Origin: a virus
DNA length: 45,407 nucleotides
Direction: 5' to 3' (one strand)
Virus record (IMG/VR): IMGVR_UViG_3300021197_001525
Location: 1-45,407 of that record
Made by a program: the position numbers and the translations under genes. This document shows positions 6,768 to 14,496 of this stretch, piece by piece. Numbering within the stretch: position 1 is the stretch's first letter; each line of letters begins with the position of its first letter. The notes below the pieces were generated by a model. That model saw nothing but the letters and a program-made list of their open reading frames with translations. It ran no database searches and was not told the origin of the DNA.

Positions 6768-7158
6768 ATGGGCAACCTTGGATGAATATCTCCTTGAGCA
6801 TGAGACTCTAATCAAGTCAGTATGCCAGATGGTCGATACCGAGGACTCAGAAGCCCTCTCTGACATGGCATACGAGATATGGCTCAAGACTAGGGGCAAG
6901 GTGAATCGAAGTCCAATCACTCATTGTTTCGATTGTGTGTATATCGTTGCTAACTGCGCGGGCAAAAAAACTTCGATAAGTTTCTTGACATACGTTGGCG
7001 AAGTTATCCTCGGACGAAGAGTCAGGGCCATGGATAGTGGTGACGACTTCAAGTGGTTCATGTCTGATTGGGGTAAAGAGGCAATCGTTGATGTGATTGA
7101 CGATGAAAGTCTCTATTTCGATTGCATGGTATGGTGGCGTAGTGACGAGGAGGAGTGA
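6760..7158 (+). CDS. Hypothetical protein, 132 aa
   Basis: Mixed helical protein (WATLDEYLLEHETLIKSVCQ, SEALSDMAYEIWLKTRGKV) with four Cys scattered (CFDC pair, C in VANCAG, C near the end) and an acidic, Trp-rich C-terminus (FDCMVWWRSDEEE). ATG 6760 has GAGGG 6 bases upstream and is preferred over ATG 6754. Not recognised. Confidence 0.6.
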   Translation: MSKWATLDEYLLEHETLIKSVCQMVDTEDSEALSDMAYEIWLKTRGKVNRSPITHCFDCVYIVANCAGKKTSISFLTYVGEVILGRRVRAMDSGDDFKWFMSDWGKEAIVDVIDDESLYFDCMVWWRSDEEE

Positions 7159-7200
7159 CCCCTGCTGAAGTATCGCTCGCTTGCAGAGACATGGAGGGTC

Positions 7201-8580
7201 ATGCTCCTCTATCGACTCAGAAGCAGAGCAGAGATGGTTGCTAACAACATCAGAGCCTCATCTAGCGATCCATGGTCTGTTGTCTCGTTCTTCTATCCCA
7301 AAGGGGGTGTGGGGGGGAGGTTGAGTGACGAGGACTTCCGCGAGATATACTATCTTCTGACGGACGCCTATCCAGAAGAGGTCGAGGTTAATCCTGATCC
7401 GATAGCCCTCTTGACATCCCTCTCCGAAACCGAAGTGACCGAGGGCCATGCCAAGGCCATAGTGGATAGAATGCACAAGATTCTGGAGGCTGATGACAAT
7501 GAGGTCAGGGCATGGCTCATCCGACCCCTGTTCGATCGCATCAACAAGCGTGACTTACACCCATTCTTCATGCGTCTAAGCATCAGGGCAGCACCAGTAA
7601 GGCGGAGGGATGTAGTCAAGGCTCTGGGAATGGCATACGACCAACCATTCCATCATGTCAGGACATCGGTGAATTTGCTTGGGTTGAAGAACACGGTACG
7701 AGACTTGTCCTTGGGTTCATTCGATTACACCAAGGTAAGGCCCGTCCCATTCATGCCTATGTTGATACCAACGCCCAATCTAGTTGATTCGACTGATGCT
7801 GTGGCATTCACCAAATGCTATGCAGAGCCTATCGAGGGAGTGTGGGCGACGGTGCATCACTCCAAGAACAGAACCATCGGGTTCAGCGCGTCTGGTGAAG
7901 AGTTGCCAGATGATGATGGGTGGATGTCAGGGTGGGCTGCGTCTTTGAATCTACCAGAGGGAATATACCTCGCTGACTATGCAGAACACAGGGAAAATCC
8001 TCTCCTCCTCATTGATTGGTTGAACCCCGATGACACCAAAGCGACGTTCACAAAGCGAAGAAGACGCTTCGATGGTGTTCCAGAGTGGGGGTTGAAGAGT
8101 ATGTTGATGCTTGAAGCACCCTATCATGCTCATTACGAGAATATCCCATTCATACTTCGGAACGCAAGGGGCATCCTGACTTATGAGAATACCTTGGAAG
8201 AGGTTGCACTCCTGAATCCAACAACGACGGACAGGATCATGAGAGTCATATCTGGGCGAATAACAGAGTCACCGACTGGTGGCCCTCCAGTCATGCTGTG
8301 GAGATTAGGAGTTAGGGATGGTTTCGATTACTATCCAGTCTGCGAATTGGAATCGAGATTAGACTTCAAGAGATACTGTGGAGATTACAAGGTCATTCCG
8401 GGTGAAGCGATAAAGATTGAGACTCCCTTGTTCGTCACAGTCAGAATCCTAGCGTCGGGGTGGGGTGACATGGGAGCCTATGTCGCTGGTTCGATTACGG
8501 GAGTAGAACCAAGTGCGGGCATCTCAGAGTGCATGGGTGTGGAGGAGATTGGGTTTGTCGAAGATACTGAATCAGAATGA
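7201..8580 (+). CDS. Divergent DNA-ligase-like protein, probably without catalytic lysine, 459 aa
   Basis: The layout resembles an ATP-dependent DNA ligase. A helical N-terminal half contains FFMRLSIRAAPVRRRDVVKA at 122-141, like the ligase DNA-binding domain. RPVPFMPML at 180-188 is like the segment leading into the adenylation domain. The nucleotidyltransferase-like part is at about 200-350 and an OB-like C-terminus at about 365-455. Where motif I (KxDGxR) should be, I read EPIEGVW (209-215), so Lys is replaced by Pro and Arg by Trp. ARGILTYEN (322-330) would be a degraded motif IV. If this is right, it binds DNA or partners but cannot ligate. The match is by eye and an unrelated protein is possible. 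ATG 7201 has GGAGGG very close; CTG codons at 7162/7165 sit 6 to 9 bases after GGAGGAG and could extend it. Confidence 0.4.
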   Translation: MLLYRLRSRAEMVANNIRASSSDPWSVVSFFYPKGGVGGRLSDEDFREIYYLLTDAYPEEVEVNPDPIALLTSLSETEVTEGHAKAIVDRMHKILEADDNEVRAWLIRPLFDRINKRDLHPFFMRLSIRAAPVRRRDVVKALGMAYDQPFHHVRTSVNLLGLKNTVRDLSLGSFDYTKVRPVPFMPMLIPTPNLVDSTDAVAFTKCYAEPIEGVWATVHHSKNRTIGFSASGEELPDDDGWMSGWAASLNLPEGIYLADYAEHRENPLLLIDWLNPDDTKATFTKRRRRFDGVPEWGLKSMLMLEAPYHAHYENIPFILRNARGILTYENTLEEVALLNPTTTDRIMRVISGRITESPTGGPPVMLWRLGVRDGFDYYPVCELESRLDFKRYCGDYKVIPGEAIKIETPLFVTVRILASGWGDMGAYVAGSITGVEPSAGISECMGVEEIGFVEDTESE

Positions 8581-8932
8581 TCGCGATGTCATCATTCTAG
8601 CCTCTATGATAAGAGGTGGAATCAAGTGCGTCCGAACGAACGAGCGCAAGTGCGGCTACATCATCCGGCCCGAATTGCGTCTGCCAACCGTGAAGGCTGG
8701 AGCAGCACGGGCCTTGGAGTCCAAGGGACTAGAAGTAAAAATGGTGTATTCCGACCCAGAGGAAATAACAAGCATACTCAATATCATCCATGGTCTGGAA
8801 GATCTATCAGCGACAGATGATGGATTGCATATCGTCCGACGTTTCAATGGAATACTGATTCAACCAGAAACTCATGAAGATGTCAAGAATGCCCTTGAAC
8901 TTCTTGAATCGAGCGGCGTGGTTATAGGCTAA
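8555..8932 (+). CDS. Hypothetical protein, about 125 aa, TTG start
   Basis: An alpha/beta protein (DVIILASMIRGGIKCV, YIIRPELRLPTVKAGAARAL, EVKMVYSDPEEITSILNII) ending in a helix and GVVIG. TTG 8555 is chosen because GGAGGAG (8541-8547) lies 7 bases upstream. The first ATG (8606) has no SD and would cut a hydrophobic strand. It overlaps the ligase-like gene by 26 bases, so the two are probably co-translated. Not recognised. Confidence 0.55.
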   Translation: MSKILNQNDRDVIILASMIRGGIKCVRTNERKCGYIIRPELRLPTVKAGAARALESKGLEVKMVYSDPEEITSILNIIHGLEDLSATDDGLHIVRRFNGILIQPETHEDVKNALELLESSGVVIG

Positions 8933-8980
8933 CCCGTCCACCAACACATCCCCAAGGAGGGGTTAGAAATTAGTGAAGTA

Positions 8981-10270
8981 ATGAAAGAAATAGCAGAAAG
9001 ATTAGGAAAAGCAGTTGAAGAGGTCGAGAAAGACTTTGAAGAGTTTGTGAAGAAGCAGTACCCAGAGTCATGGGAAGACGCGAAAGGCAAACTATCGAAG
9101 ATTGATAGTGACGATTTGGACTTCTTCAGGGAAGCATTTAGGGTGAACAGGGTTCGTCGTAGAGGTGGTTCAGGAAAGGGTGATGATTACGTCGGCATGA
9201 TTGTCGGTCATGTCTCTCTTAGGGACTTGATGTCCAAGCAGAGAGACTTAGCCATCGAACAAGCAGAGATAGACCTGAACAACGTGCTTAGGCACGGCAT
9301 TAGACCATACAACAACGACAACACAGTCAGTATCGGTCGAGCGCACTACGCCGAAGGCTCATGGAAAGTATCCAATGCCAACGATCAGGTGATTCACACG
9401 GAACAAGGCGAGGAGTCAGACATACCCGTCTGGGCCATCGCCGTCCCAAACAAGTCATACTACATCGCGCTCTTAGGTGCGAATGGCCCTAAGAGGGCTA
9501 CCTCGTTGAAGAGAGAGTGGCTGTTCATTGGCAACACAGCAGAGAAATTCCTCACGGAAGGCCCTCTGCCACCTATGCGGTTAGAATGCTCATTCGATGC
9601 AGCAGATGTCCACTTGCAGATGAACAAGCCCATCTCGTTCAAGGCAGAGGCAGGAGAGTCGTACTTCAACCCGAACGAGGCAATTCTCAAGGCCAACAAC
9701 ATTGATCCTTCATACGGACTAGGTTGGATTCCTGACAAGCAGAAGTCCACGGCAGAGTCGATGTTCGCCCCCGATCAGTATCTCTCGCAATTCATGGGAT
9801 TCGTCCCCGACCTATCGAGAGTCATGGACTACTACGAGGATAACAAGGAATACTCAGAGAAGACAGGGAGGACATACGGCCCTCTGTTCTGTCTCCGAGG
9901 GGTTGTGGACTACATCGACCACGAGGGCGAGGCAAATCGCTACTCTGATGGTGGATACAGGCATTCTCTTACTCTGAGCAGCGCGGCTCTTAGGAGAGAT
10001 GGAGAGAATAACCTCTGGGTCAATGTCAGCAGATACCTAGTCAATGACCATCACGCATTCCAAGGACTGAAAGTTGATTCATGGTGTGACTATACCGCAG
10101 GGACACAGGTGTTCCTCACCGTGCGCTCTAGCACATGGGAGTCCGACATGGGTGAGACTCGCCTCAACCTAGATGCACTCAATGTATGGCCTGTACCCAA
10201 GAGGATACTATGGGGTCAGGATGCGGCTGATGACGATTTGAGTGGCCTAGATGGATTCAGGAGTGATTGA
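8981..10270 (+). CDS. Candidate ssDNA-binding (RPA/OB-fold-like) protein, 429 aa
   Basis: It opens with a helical, acidic segment (IAERLGKAVEEVEKDFEEFV). A basic linker RRRGGSGKG follows, then the strand-rich YVGMIVGHVSLRDLMSKQRD and further beta segments (TVSIGRAHY, IPVWAIAVPNKSYYIALLGA, LWVNVSRYLVND, GTQVFLTVRSS). A beta-rich protein of this size upstream of a Sak4-like ATPase, a Cas4-like nuclease and a primase suits a viral RPA-like protein that coats single strands. I see no diagnostic motif, so the call rests on fold pattern and neighbours. AAGGAGG lies 20 bases before the ATG, which is too far for a usual SD. Confidence 0.4.
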   Translation: MKEIAERLGKAVEEVEKDFEEFVKKQYPESWEDAKGKLSKIDSDDLDFFREAFRVNRVRRRGGSGKGDDYVGMIVGHVSLRDLMSKQRDLAIEQAEIDLNNVLRHGIRPYNNDNTVSIGRAHYAEGSWKVSNANDQVIHTEQGEESDIPVWAIAVPNKSYYIALLGANGPKRATSLKREWLFIGNTAEKFLTEGPLPPMRLECSFDAADVHLQMNKPISFKAEAGESYFNPNEAILKANNIDPSYGLGWIPDKQKSTAESMFAPDQYLSQFMGFVPDLSRVMDYYEDNKEYSEKTGRTYGPLFCLRGVVDYIDHEGEANRYSDGGYRHSLTLSSAALRRDGENNLWVNVSRYLVNDHHAFQGLKVDSWCDYTAGTQVFLTVRSSTWESDMGETRLNLDALNVWPVPKRILWGQDAADDDLSGLDGFRSD

Positions 10271-10272
10271 AT

Positions 10273-10512
10273 ATGAAGTTAAGTGATCTTAGAAACTGGC
10301 AGCAGACCGACTCGCATAGAGTAGTACGAGGGATATTCCTAGACTTCGTTGCATGGTTCAGAGCCGGAGATAACCACTTGGGTGTGTCTGAGGACGACAT
10401 ACACAACGTCGCGGCCTTGCTGACACACGCACAGGTTGCCCACTATGAGGCCAATATCAACACCAAGACCAGAATGCCACTACACAACGACCCTGCGACA
10501 GGTGAAGAATAA
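10273..10512 (+). CDS. Hypothetical protein, 79 aa
   Basis: MKLSDLRNWQQTDSHRVVRG then FLDFVAWFRAGDNHLG, with helices thereafter and an NDPATGEE end. Unknown. ATG 10273 has CAGGAG 9 bases upstream. It sits between the candidate ssDNA-binding protein and the Sak4-like ATPase with a 1-base overlap (TAATG), so it is probably part of the same recombination unit. Confidence 0.55.
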   Translation: MKLSDLRNWQQTDSHRVVRGIFLDFVAWFRAGDNHLGVSEDDIHNVAALLTHAQVAHYEANINTKTRMPLHNDPATGEE

Positions 10513-11738
10513 TGACCGGGTTCATGGACAAGTGGGAGAAGAAGGACACGTCCGAGGAGGCGACGCCCGCTCCGAAAGAGGAGAAGGCAGCAAAGGTCTT
10601 CGTTGAGGAGGGTGACTACAATCCGAACCTATCAATCGAGGAGCAGGAATTGAGGGATATCGAAGCCGCAGGTGGAGATGGGTATAGCGGCGCAGGTTCG
10701 TCGCCCGCAGAGTTTCCAGTAGAAAAGGAGGAGAAGAAAGTGACGAAGAAGAAGTCGAAGAAAAAGGCAGCACCCCAGAAGGAAGCATGGTTGGAGAAGT
10801 CCGCCAATCCCGCATGGGCGCAGATTGAGGCCGCGAGGACTAAGAATCTCATCAGCGAGAAGACATACTACGTTCTGATGGGAATATGGGGGCCGCCCAA
10901 GTCTGGTAAGACGGGCGCGGTTCTGGATAGCCTCACGCAAGAGGAGAAGGAGAACGGTGCTGAGATTCACCACTACGACTTCGATCTAGGTGGAGAGACA
11001 ACCAAGTCAGCACACCACGAGGGAGACACCAACATTCTCGTCCTCAATCCATGGGTGATGACTACGACAGCCGCCAGCCGTGTGCCATACGACTACCCTG
11101 CTACGTTCCAGAACACCATGGACTACCTAAGAGCAGCCGTCGAGATGGCGAAGGGGCAGATTGCTTACTATGGTGAGCATGGTGAGATGCCAAAGCCGTA
11201 CCTGAAGACAGTCATCTTCGATGGAGCCGATCATTGGTTGCACATCTGTGAGACTATCATGAAGGTGGACGACCTCAAGTTAGGGCCGGACGGCATAGCC
11301 GTAGCCGGAAAGGATGCCACTACTAAGATAGGACGATTCAATTGGAACATCCGAAAGAGCCGTTATAACTCGGCTCTAACCGCGTTGCAGGAGTTGTGCC
11401 GTCTTGGTGTGCATTGCTACATCATCACGCACGGAAAGACCGCATACGATAGCGGAGGCAACGAAATCATAGGTGCTGAGACACCACATTGGCTTAAGGA
11501 CACAGAAGGCTGGCTACAACAGGTCGCCAAGTTTGAGGTGTCTGAGGAGAGGGATGAGAAAGGTGAATTGACTGGAATATCAGAGTCTCACGCAATCATC
11601 ACACACAATCGCACCAGCCTGAAGTCCTCTGGCAGGGTCAACGTCTTCCGACGTGACCCCAAAGGAGGAGAGTGGTACGGCTGGAAAGGTCTTAGGGACG
11701 GTTCTTTGGATCACCCTGATGACCGCGTTGAGGAGTGA
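10512..11738 (+). CDS. Sak4-like RecA-fold ATPase (single-strand annealing/recombination), 408 aa
   Basis: Residues 1-95 are a charged, low-complexity Lys/Glu/Pro leader (KVTKKKSKKKAAPQK). The ATPase core follows: Walker A GPPKSGKT at 127-134, strand IHHYDFDLGG at about 152-161, and Walker B KTVIFDGADHW at 232-242. A later ITHGKTAYD and ITHNRTS would supply sensor or loop residues. This compact P-loop layout matches phage Sak4/RadA-like recombinases (AAA_24-type), which act with an SSB and a RecB-family nuclease, both of which flank it here. It probably promotes strand annealing or exchange during viral replication. A related P-loop ATPase with another role is the main alternative. Confidence 0.7.
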   Translation: MTGFMDKWEKKDTSEEATPAPKEEKAAKVFVEEGDYNPNLSIEEQELRDIEAAGGDGYSGAGSSPAEFPVEKEEKKVTKKKSKKKAAPQKEAWLEKSANPAWAQIEAARTKNLISEKTYYVLMGIWGPPKSGKTGAVLDSLTQEEKENGAEIHHYDFDLGGETTKSAHHEGDTNILVLNPWVMTTTAASRVPYDYPATFQNTMDYLRAAVEMAKGQIAYYGEHGEMPKPYLKTVIFDGADHWLHICETIMKVDDLKLGPDGIAVAGKDATTKIGRFNWNIRKSRYNSALTALQELCRLGVHCYIITHGKTAYDSGGNEIIGAETPHWLKDTEGWLQQVAKFEVSEERDEKGELTGISESHAIITHNRTSLKSSGRVNVFRRDPKGGEWYGWKGLRDGSLDHPDDRVEE

Positions 11739-11766
11739 GGAGGGGTATCCATAGGGGGAATGGATA

Positions 11767-12744
11767 TTGTCACCTTTTAGTCCACCAAAGAGGTATCCCG
11801 TACCGGGACGACCCGGCTTGTTCTCGTCATACCAATGGCATCCGGGCATGAAGGATGACGTGATACTGAGGGTATCGAAGTCATCATTGGGTGATTTCGG
11901 TTTCTGCCAGCAACAGTCATTCATCAAGCGAATCCTCGGCATTAAGTCTGAGGAGAACGATGCGATGATCCGTGGGTCGAATGTCCACGATTCTGTCGAG
12001 AGATTCTATCAGGACGTGAGTGTTTCCTATGCCGCTTCAATGAGGTCATATGGTGTTGAGAACGTCTTGAAGTATTTCATGGAGTTCGTCGGTGAGGGCG
12101 ATCCCAAACGCGGCCCCTATGAATTGGACGAGCAGATTCACTTGGAGAAATATATGAGGCTAGAAGCAGAGCGATTCATGAATTGCGAGGATGCCCAATT
12201 CTTCCTCCCTCTTGGTAATGAGATAAGCCTAGATGCAGTAGTGACCATAGACGGCCAGTTAGTTCACCTGACTGGCATTGTGGACAGGCTTTTTGCTGAT
12301 GCCGAAGGAATACCTCATGTCCATGAGTTGAAGACTGGTATGTGGAAAGACCACAAGCCGTCCAAATGGACTAACATGAGGGAGGAGATGGCATACTATG
12401 TCTATCTGTTAGAGGAGAGCGACCATGAGGTCGTAGGGGGACTCCGTTGTGAGCGGTGGGGGTGGGATCATACCGGGGGCTATGCGTCTAAGGAGGGCGA
12501 GGAACCCGAAGCGGTATGGCGTGGTGTCGAAGAAGTCCGGCAGAAGGACATCGACTCCATGAAAGACAAGTTGAAATTGTTAGTCAAGACATATAATCAA
12601 TACAAAGGCGATTTAGATGGTAGGGCATTTGCATTGATTGATTTCTGGAGAGCGCAAGAGGTCATTTGTGAACCTTGGTGCGACCTCAAGGGATATTGTC
12701 CTCGCTATGAGAAGATTCTTTGGCCCTACCCGTCAGAGGACTAG
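11767..12744 (+). CDS. Cas4/RecB-family PD-(D/E)XK nuclease with Fe-S cluster, 325 aa
   Basis: Key residues fall in the Cas4/AddB order. C47 sits in SLGDFGFCQQQSF, H74 in IRGSNVH, and D173 in TGIVDRLF. E187 and K189 sit in VHELKTG, with a helix carrying EEMAYYVYLLEE (the QxxxY-like region). C301, C305 and C311 are in CEPWCDLKGYC. One N-terminal plus three C-terminal Cys is the 4Fe-4S arrangement of Cas4-type nucleases. It would resect DNA ends for recombination with the upstream Sak4-like ATPase. No CRISPR array is in view, so an adaptation role is unlikely. TTG 11767 has AGGGGG (11753-11758) 8 bases upstream; ATG 11848 would be a shorter choice that still keeps C47. Confidence 0.8.
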   Translation: MSPFSPPKRYPVPGRPGLFSSYQWHPGMKDDVILRVSKSSLGDFGFCQQQSFIKRILGIKSEENDAMIRGSNVHDSVERFYQDVSVSYAASMRSYGVENVLKYFMEFVGEGDPKRGPYELDEQIHLEKYMRLEAERFMNCEDAQFFLPLGNEISLDAVVTIDGQLVHLTGIVDRLFADAEGIPHVHELKTGMWKDHKPSKWTNMREEMAYYVYLLEESDHEVVGGLRCERWGWDHTGGYASKEGEEPEAVWRGVEEVRQKDIDSMKDKLKLLVKTYNQYKGDLDGRAFALIDFWRAQEVICEPWCDLKGYCPRYEKILWPYPSED

Positions 12745-12746
12745 GT

Positions 12747-13841
12747 ATGTCTCACTTGTTCGCAGACTTCCCACGCGAAGTGAACATGAGGACTCGTAAA
12801 GTAGTCCATAACATGGTGGAGTTGCAGAGATACATAGATGGTATGAATGGCCGTGACAACCTAACCACAACGGTCTATGGATTCAGATCGCTCAAGACCA
12901 AGGGGAATCGTTGCGAGTATTCCACAGCCATTGTTCCTCACTTCGTCGTTGACTTAGACAAGGGAAGGGCGGAGGAGGTGCTACCAGAGGCGACGGAGGA
13001 CGAGTGGGGGGTGAGATGCGCCATGGATACCCTGAGACTCTCCAAGCACCTTAGAGATGAGGGGATACGCCATGCTGTATGGTACTCTGGCGGGGGTTTT
13101 CACGTCTGGGTCATGCTATCCAAAGTGCATATCTTGGAACACGACGAGTTGGCTAACCTCCTGTTCTCAGGTCGTGTGATAATCAATAAGTGGGTCAAGG
13201 AGATGGACTTGGTGACGATAGACCCTGTGGTTTCATTTCGTCCCGACCGACATATCCGAATTCCCAATTCATTCAATTTCAAGCGGAAGAAGTGGTCTAT
13301 CCCTGTTTCCATCAGCGACCTAGAGGATGGGTGGCAAAGAATCACACAGAAGGCAGAGAACCAGTCAGGGGGTATGAAGGTCTGTGGGGATCGAGGGATG
13401 GAGATAGAGATTGTCAGCCATGACCCAAACATGACAGGACTGTCAGGATTGTTTCAGAAATTCGACGCTGCGGAAATCGGGGTATCAGCGAAGAACCTCA
13501 ATGGAATTCCTATCTTACCGTGCCTCCATGCTGCTTGTTGCACCAAGGGCAGCAACCCCCCTCACAAGCCTCGATCATACTTGATGATGTTCCTGATGGA
13601 CTACAAACGAGACTTCGCACGTCCTCCGACAGATAGCAAGGTTTCCAACGGAGAAGTCATCCAATGGACGCACGAGGTCATAGCAGGATTAGAGTGGTCG
13701 GATTACAGTCCGAAGATAACTCAGCAGATGCTCGTTCACGGTGCATCTAGGAATTACCTAACGCCATCCTGTGCGAGGATATATAGCGAAGGACTTTGCC
13801 TTGGCAAATGCCCCATGTTCGATGGCAAGGGAGTTGATTAA
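12747..13841 (+). CDS. Archaeo-eukaryotic primase with PriL-like Fe-S domain (PriS-PriL-like fusion), 364 aa
   Basis: The N-terminal two thirds carry the AEP catalytic set: FVVDLDKG with D69 and D71, YSGGGFH ending at H119, then TIDPVVSF and HIRIPNSFNFKRK (169-181), which fits the third motif. Residues 256-357 resemble the PriL C-terminal Fe-S domain: LPCLHAACC (C259), a helical FLMDYKRDF stretch, ITQQMLVHGASRNYLTPSC (C342), EGLC (C351) and KCPMF (C355). Archaea normally split these parts between two subunits; here they appear fused in a short protein. It would make primers for viral replication. ATG 12747 follows the nuclease stop by two bases. The catalytic half is firmer than the Fe-S half. 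Confidence 0.75.
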   Translation: MSHLFADFPREVNMRTRKVVHNMVELQRYIDGMNGRDNLTTTVYGFRSLKTKGNRCEYSTAIVPHFVVDLDKGRAEEVLPEATEDEWGVRCAMDTLRLSKHLRDEGIRHAVWYSGGGFHVWVMLSKVHILEHDELANLLFSGRVIINKWVKEMDLVTIDPVVSFRPDRHIRIPNSFNFKRKKWSIPVSISDLEDGWQRITQKAENQSGGMKVCGDRGMEIEIVSHDPNMTGLSGLFQKFDAAEIGVSAKNLNGIPILPCLHAACCTKGSNPPHKPRSYLMMFLMDYKRDFARPPTDSKVSNGEVIQWTHEVIAGLEWSDYSPKITQQMLVHGASRNYLTPSCARIYSEGLCLGKCPMFDGKGVD

Positions 13842-13970
13842 ATGAGTGATGAGTTAGAAAAGTGGAGTGAAAGGCACTTCGGTGAGTTGGCTTTTTGGAG
13901 AACGATAGCCGCAGGTGTGAACATCATTCTCTCAACAATTGTAATAGCAAAAATATTCGGGTGGATATGA
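13842..13970 (+). CDS. Small single-span membrane protein (42 aa)
   Basis: A charged N-terminus (MSDELEKWSERHFGE) precedes one hydrophobic helix of about 20 residues (TIAAGVNIILSTIVIAKIFG) that ends the protein. The topology suggests a tail-anchored membrane peptide. It starts directly after the primase stop and overlaps the next gene by 4 bases. Confidence 0.55.
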   Translation: MSDELEKWSERHFGELAFWRTIAAGVNIILSTIVIAKIFGWI

Positions 13971-14242
13971 TGACAGAAGACAAAGATATTGAAAAGATAA
14001 GAAGAGAGAAAGCAGCAAAATTACTAGCCGCAATGGATAGTGATAACCCAGAAGAACGACAAGCCGTGCTTGAAGCAATGCCATGGTCAATAGCAGTTCA
14101 CAAGGAAAGACCCGGCACATATGAATTGAGATTGGAGGAAGCCACCATTGCTTTGACCCAGAGTGAAGAGTGGGCGATGATGGTTATTGAGTTGTTAAAC
14201 AGATTGGTACTTGCTGAACACGCAGGAGTTGGTTGGCCTTGA
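13967..14242 (+). CDS. Hypothetical protein, 91 aa
   Basis: Starts MMTEDKDIEKIRREKAAKLL, continues with helices (NPEERQAVLEAMPW), a strand pair (GTYELRLEEATIALTQ) and a final helix MMVIELLNRLVLAEHAGVGW. Unknown. ATG 13967 overlaps the membrane-protein stop. The earlier in-frame GTG lies deep inside the previous gene and is not used here. Confidence 0.55.
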   Translation: MMTEDKDIEKIRREKAAKLLAAMDSDNPEERQAVLEAMPWSIAVHKERPGTYELRLEEATIALTQSEEWAMMVIELLNRLVLAEHAGVGWP

Positions 14243-14496
14243 AGAAGCAGATTACCGCTCTGTTCGACGCCAATGAAGATGGAGAAGTGGACATCAGAGA
14301 TCTTCACATTCTTATCAGGCACGAGTGGATGTTCATAGCGGGAGGTTTCATTCTTCTTGGTAGTGTAGGGAACGTCTTTGGTTGGTGGGACATCGACTCC
14401 GATGCCTTCTGGGCTGCTGCTGGTGCTGCGGCCATGCTGGAATACATCCATGATACGGTTCACCTCAAGAGATCAGGGAGGAAGGACAATGACTGA
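14239..14496 (+). CDS. EF-hand-like membrane protein, 85 aa
   Basis: Near the N-terminus DANEDGEVDIRD matches an EF-hand or dockerin-type calcium loop (D1, N3, D5, G6, V8, D12). Two hydrophobic segments follow (WMFIAGGFILLGSVGNVFGW and FWAAAGAAAMLEYI) with a basic C-terminus. TTG 14239 gives a TTGA overlap with the previous stop and has AGGAG about 10 bases upstream; TTG 14233 is too close to it. A calcium-responsive membrane protein or a holin-like role is conceivable, but no family is recognised. Confidence 0.5.
   Translation: MKKQITALFDANEDGEVDIRDLHILIRHEWMFIAGGFILLGSVGNVFGWWDIDSDAFWAAAGAAAMLEYIHDTVHLKRSGRKDND

Noticed and set aside
11767-12744. CRISPR adaptation cas4
   Set aside because: No repeat-spacer array or cas1/cas2 in the window; context is viral recombination.
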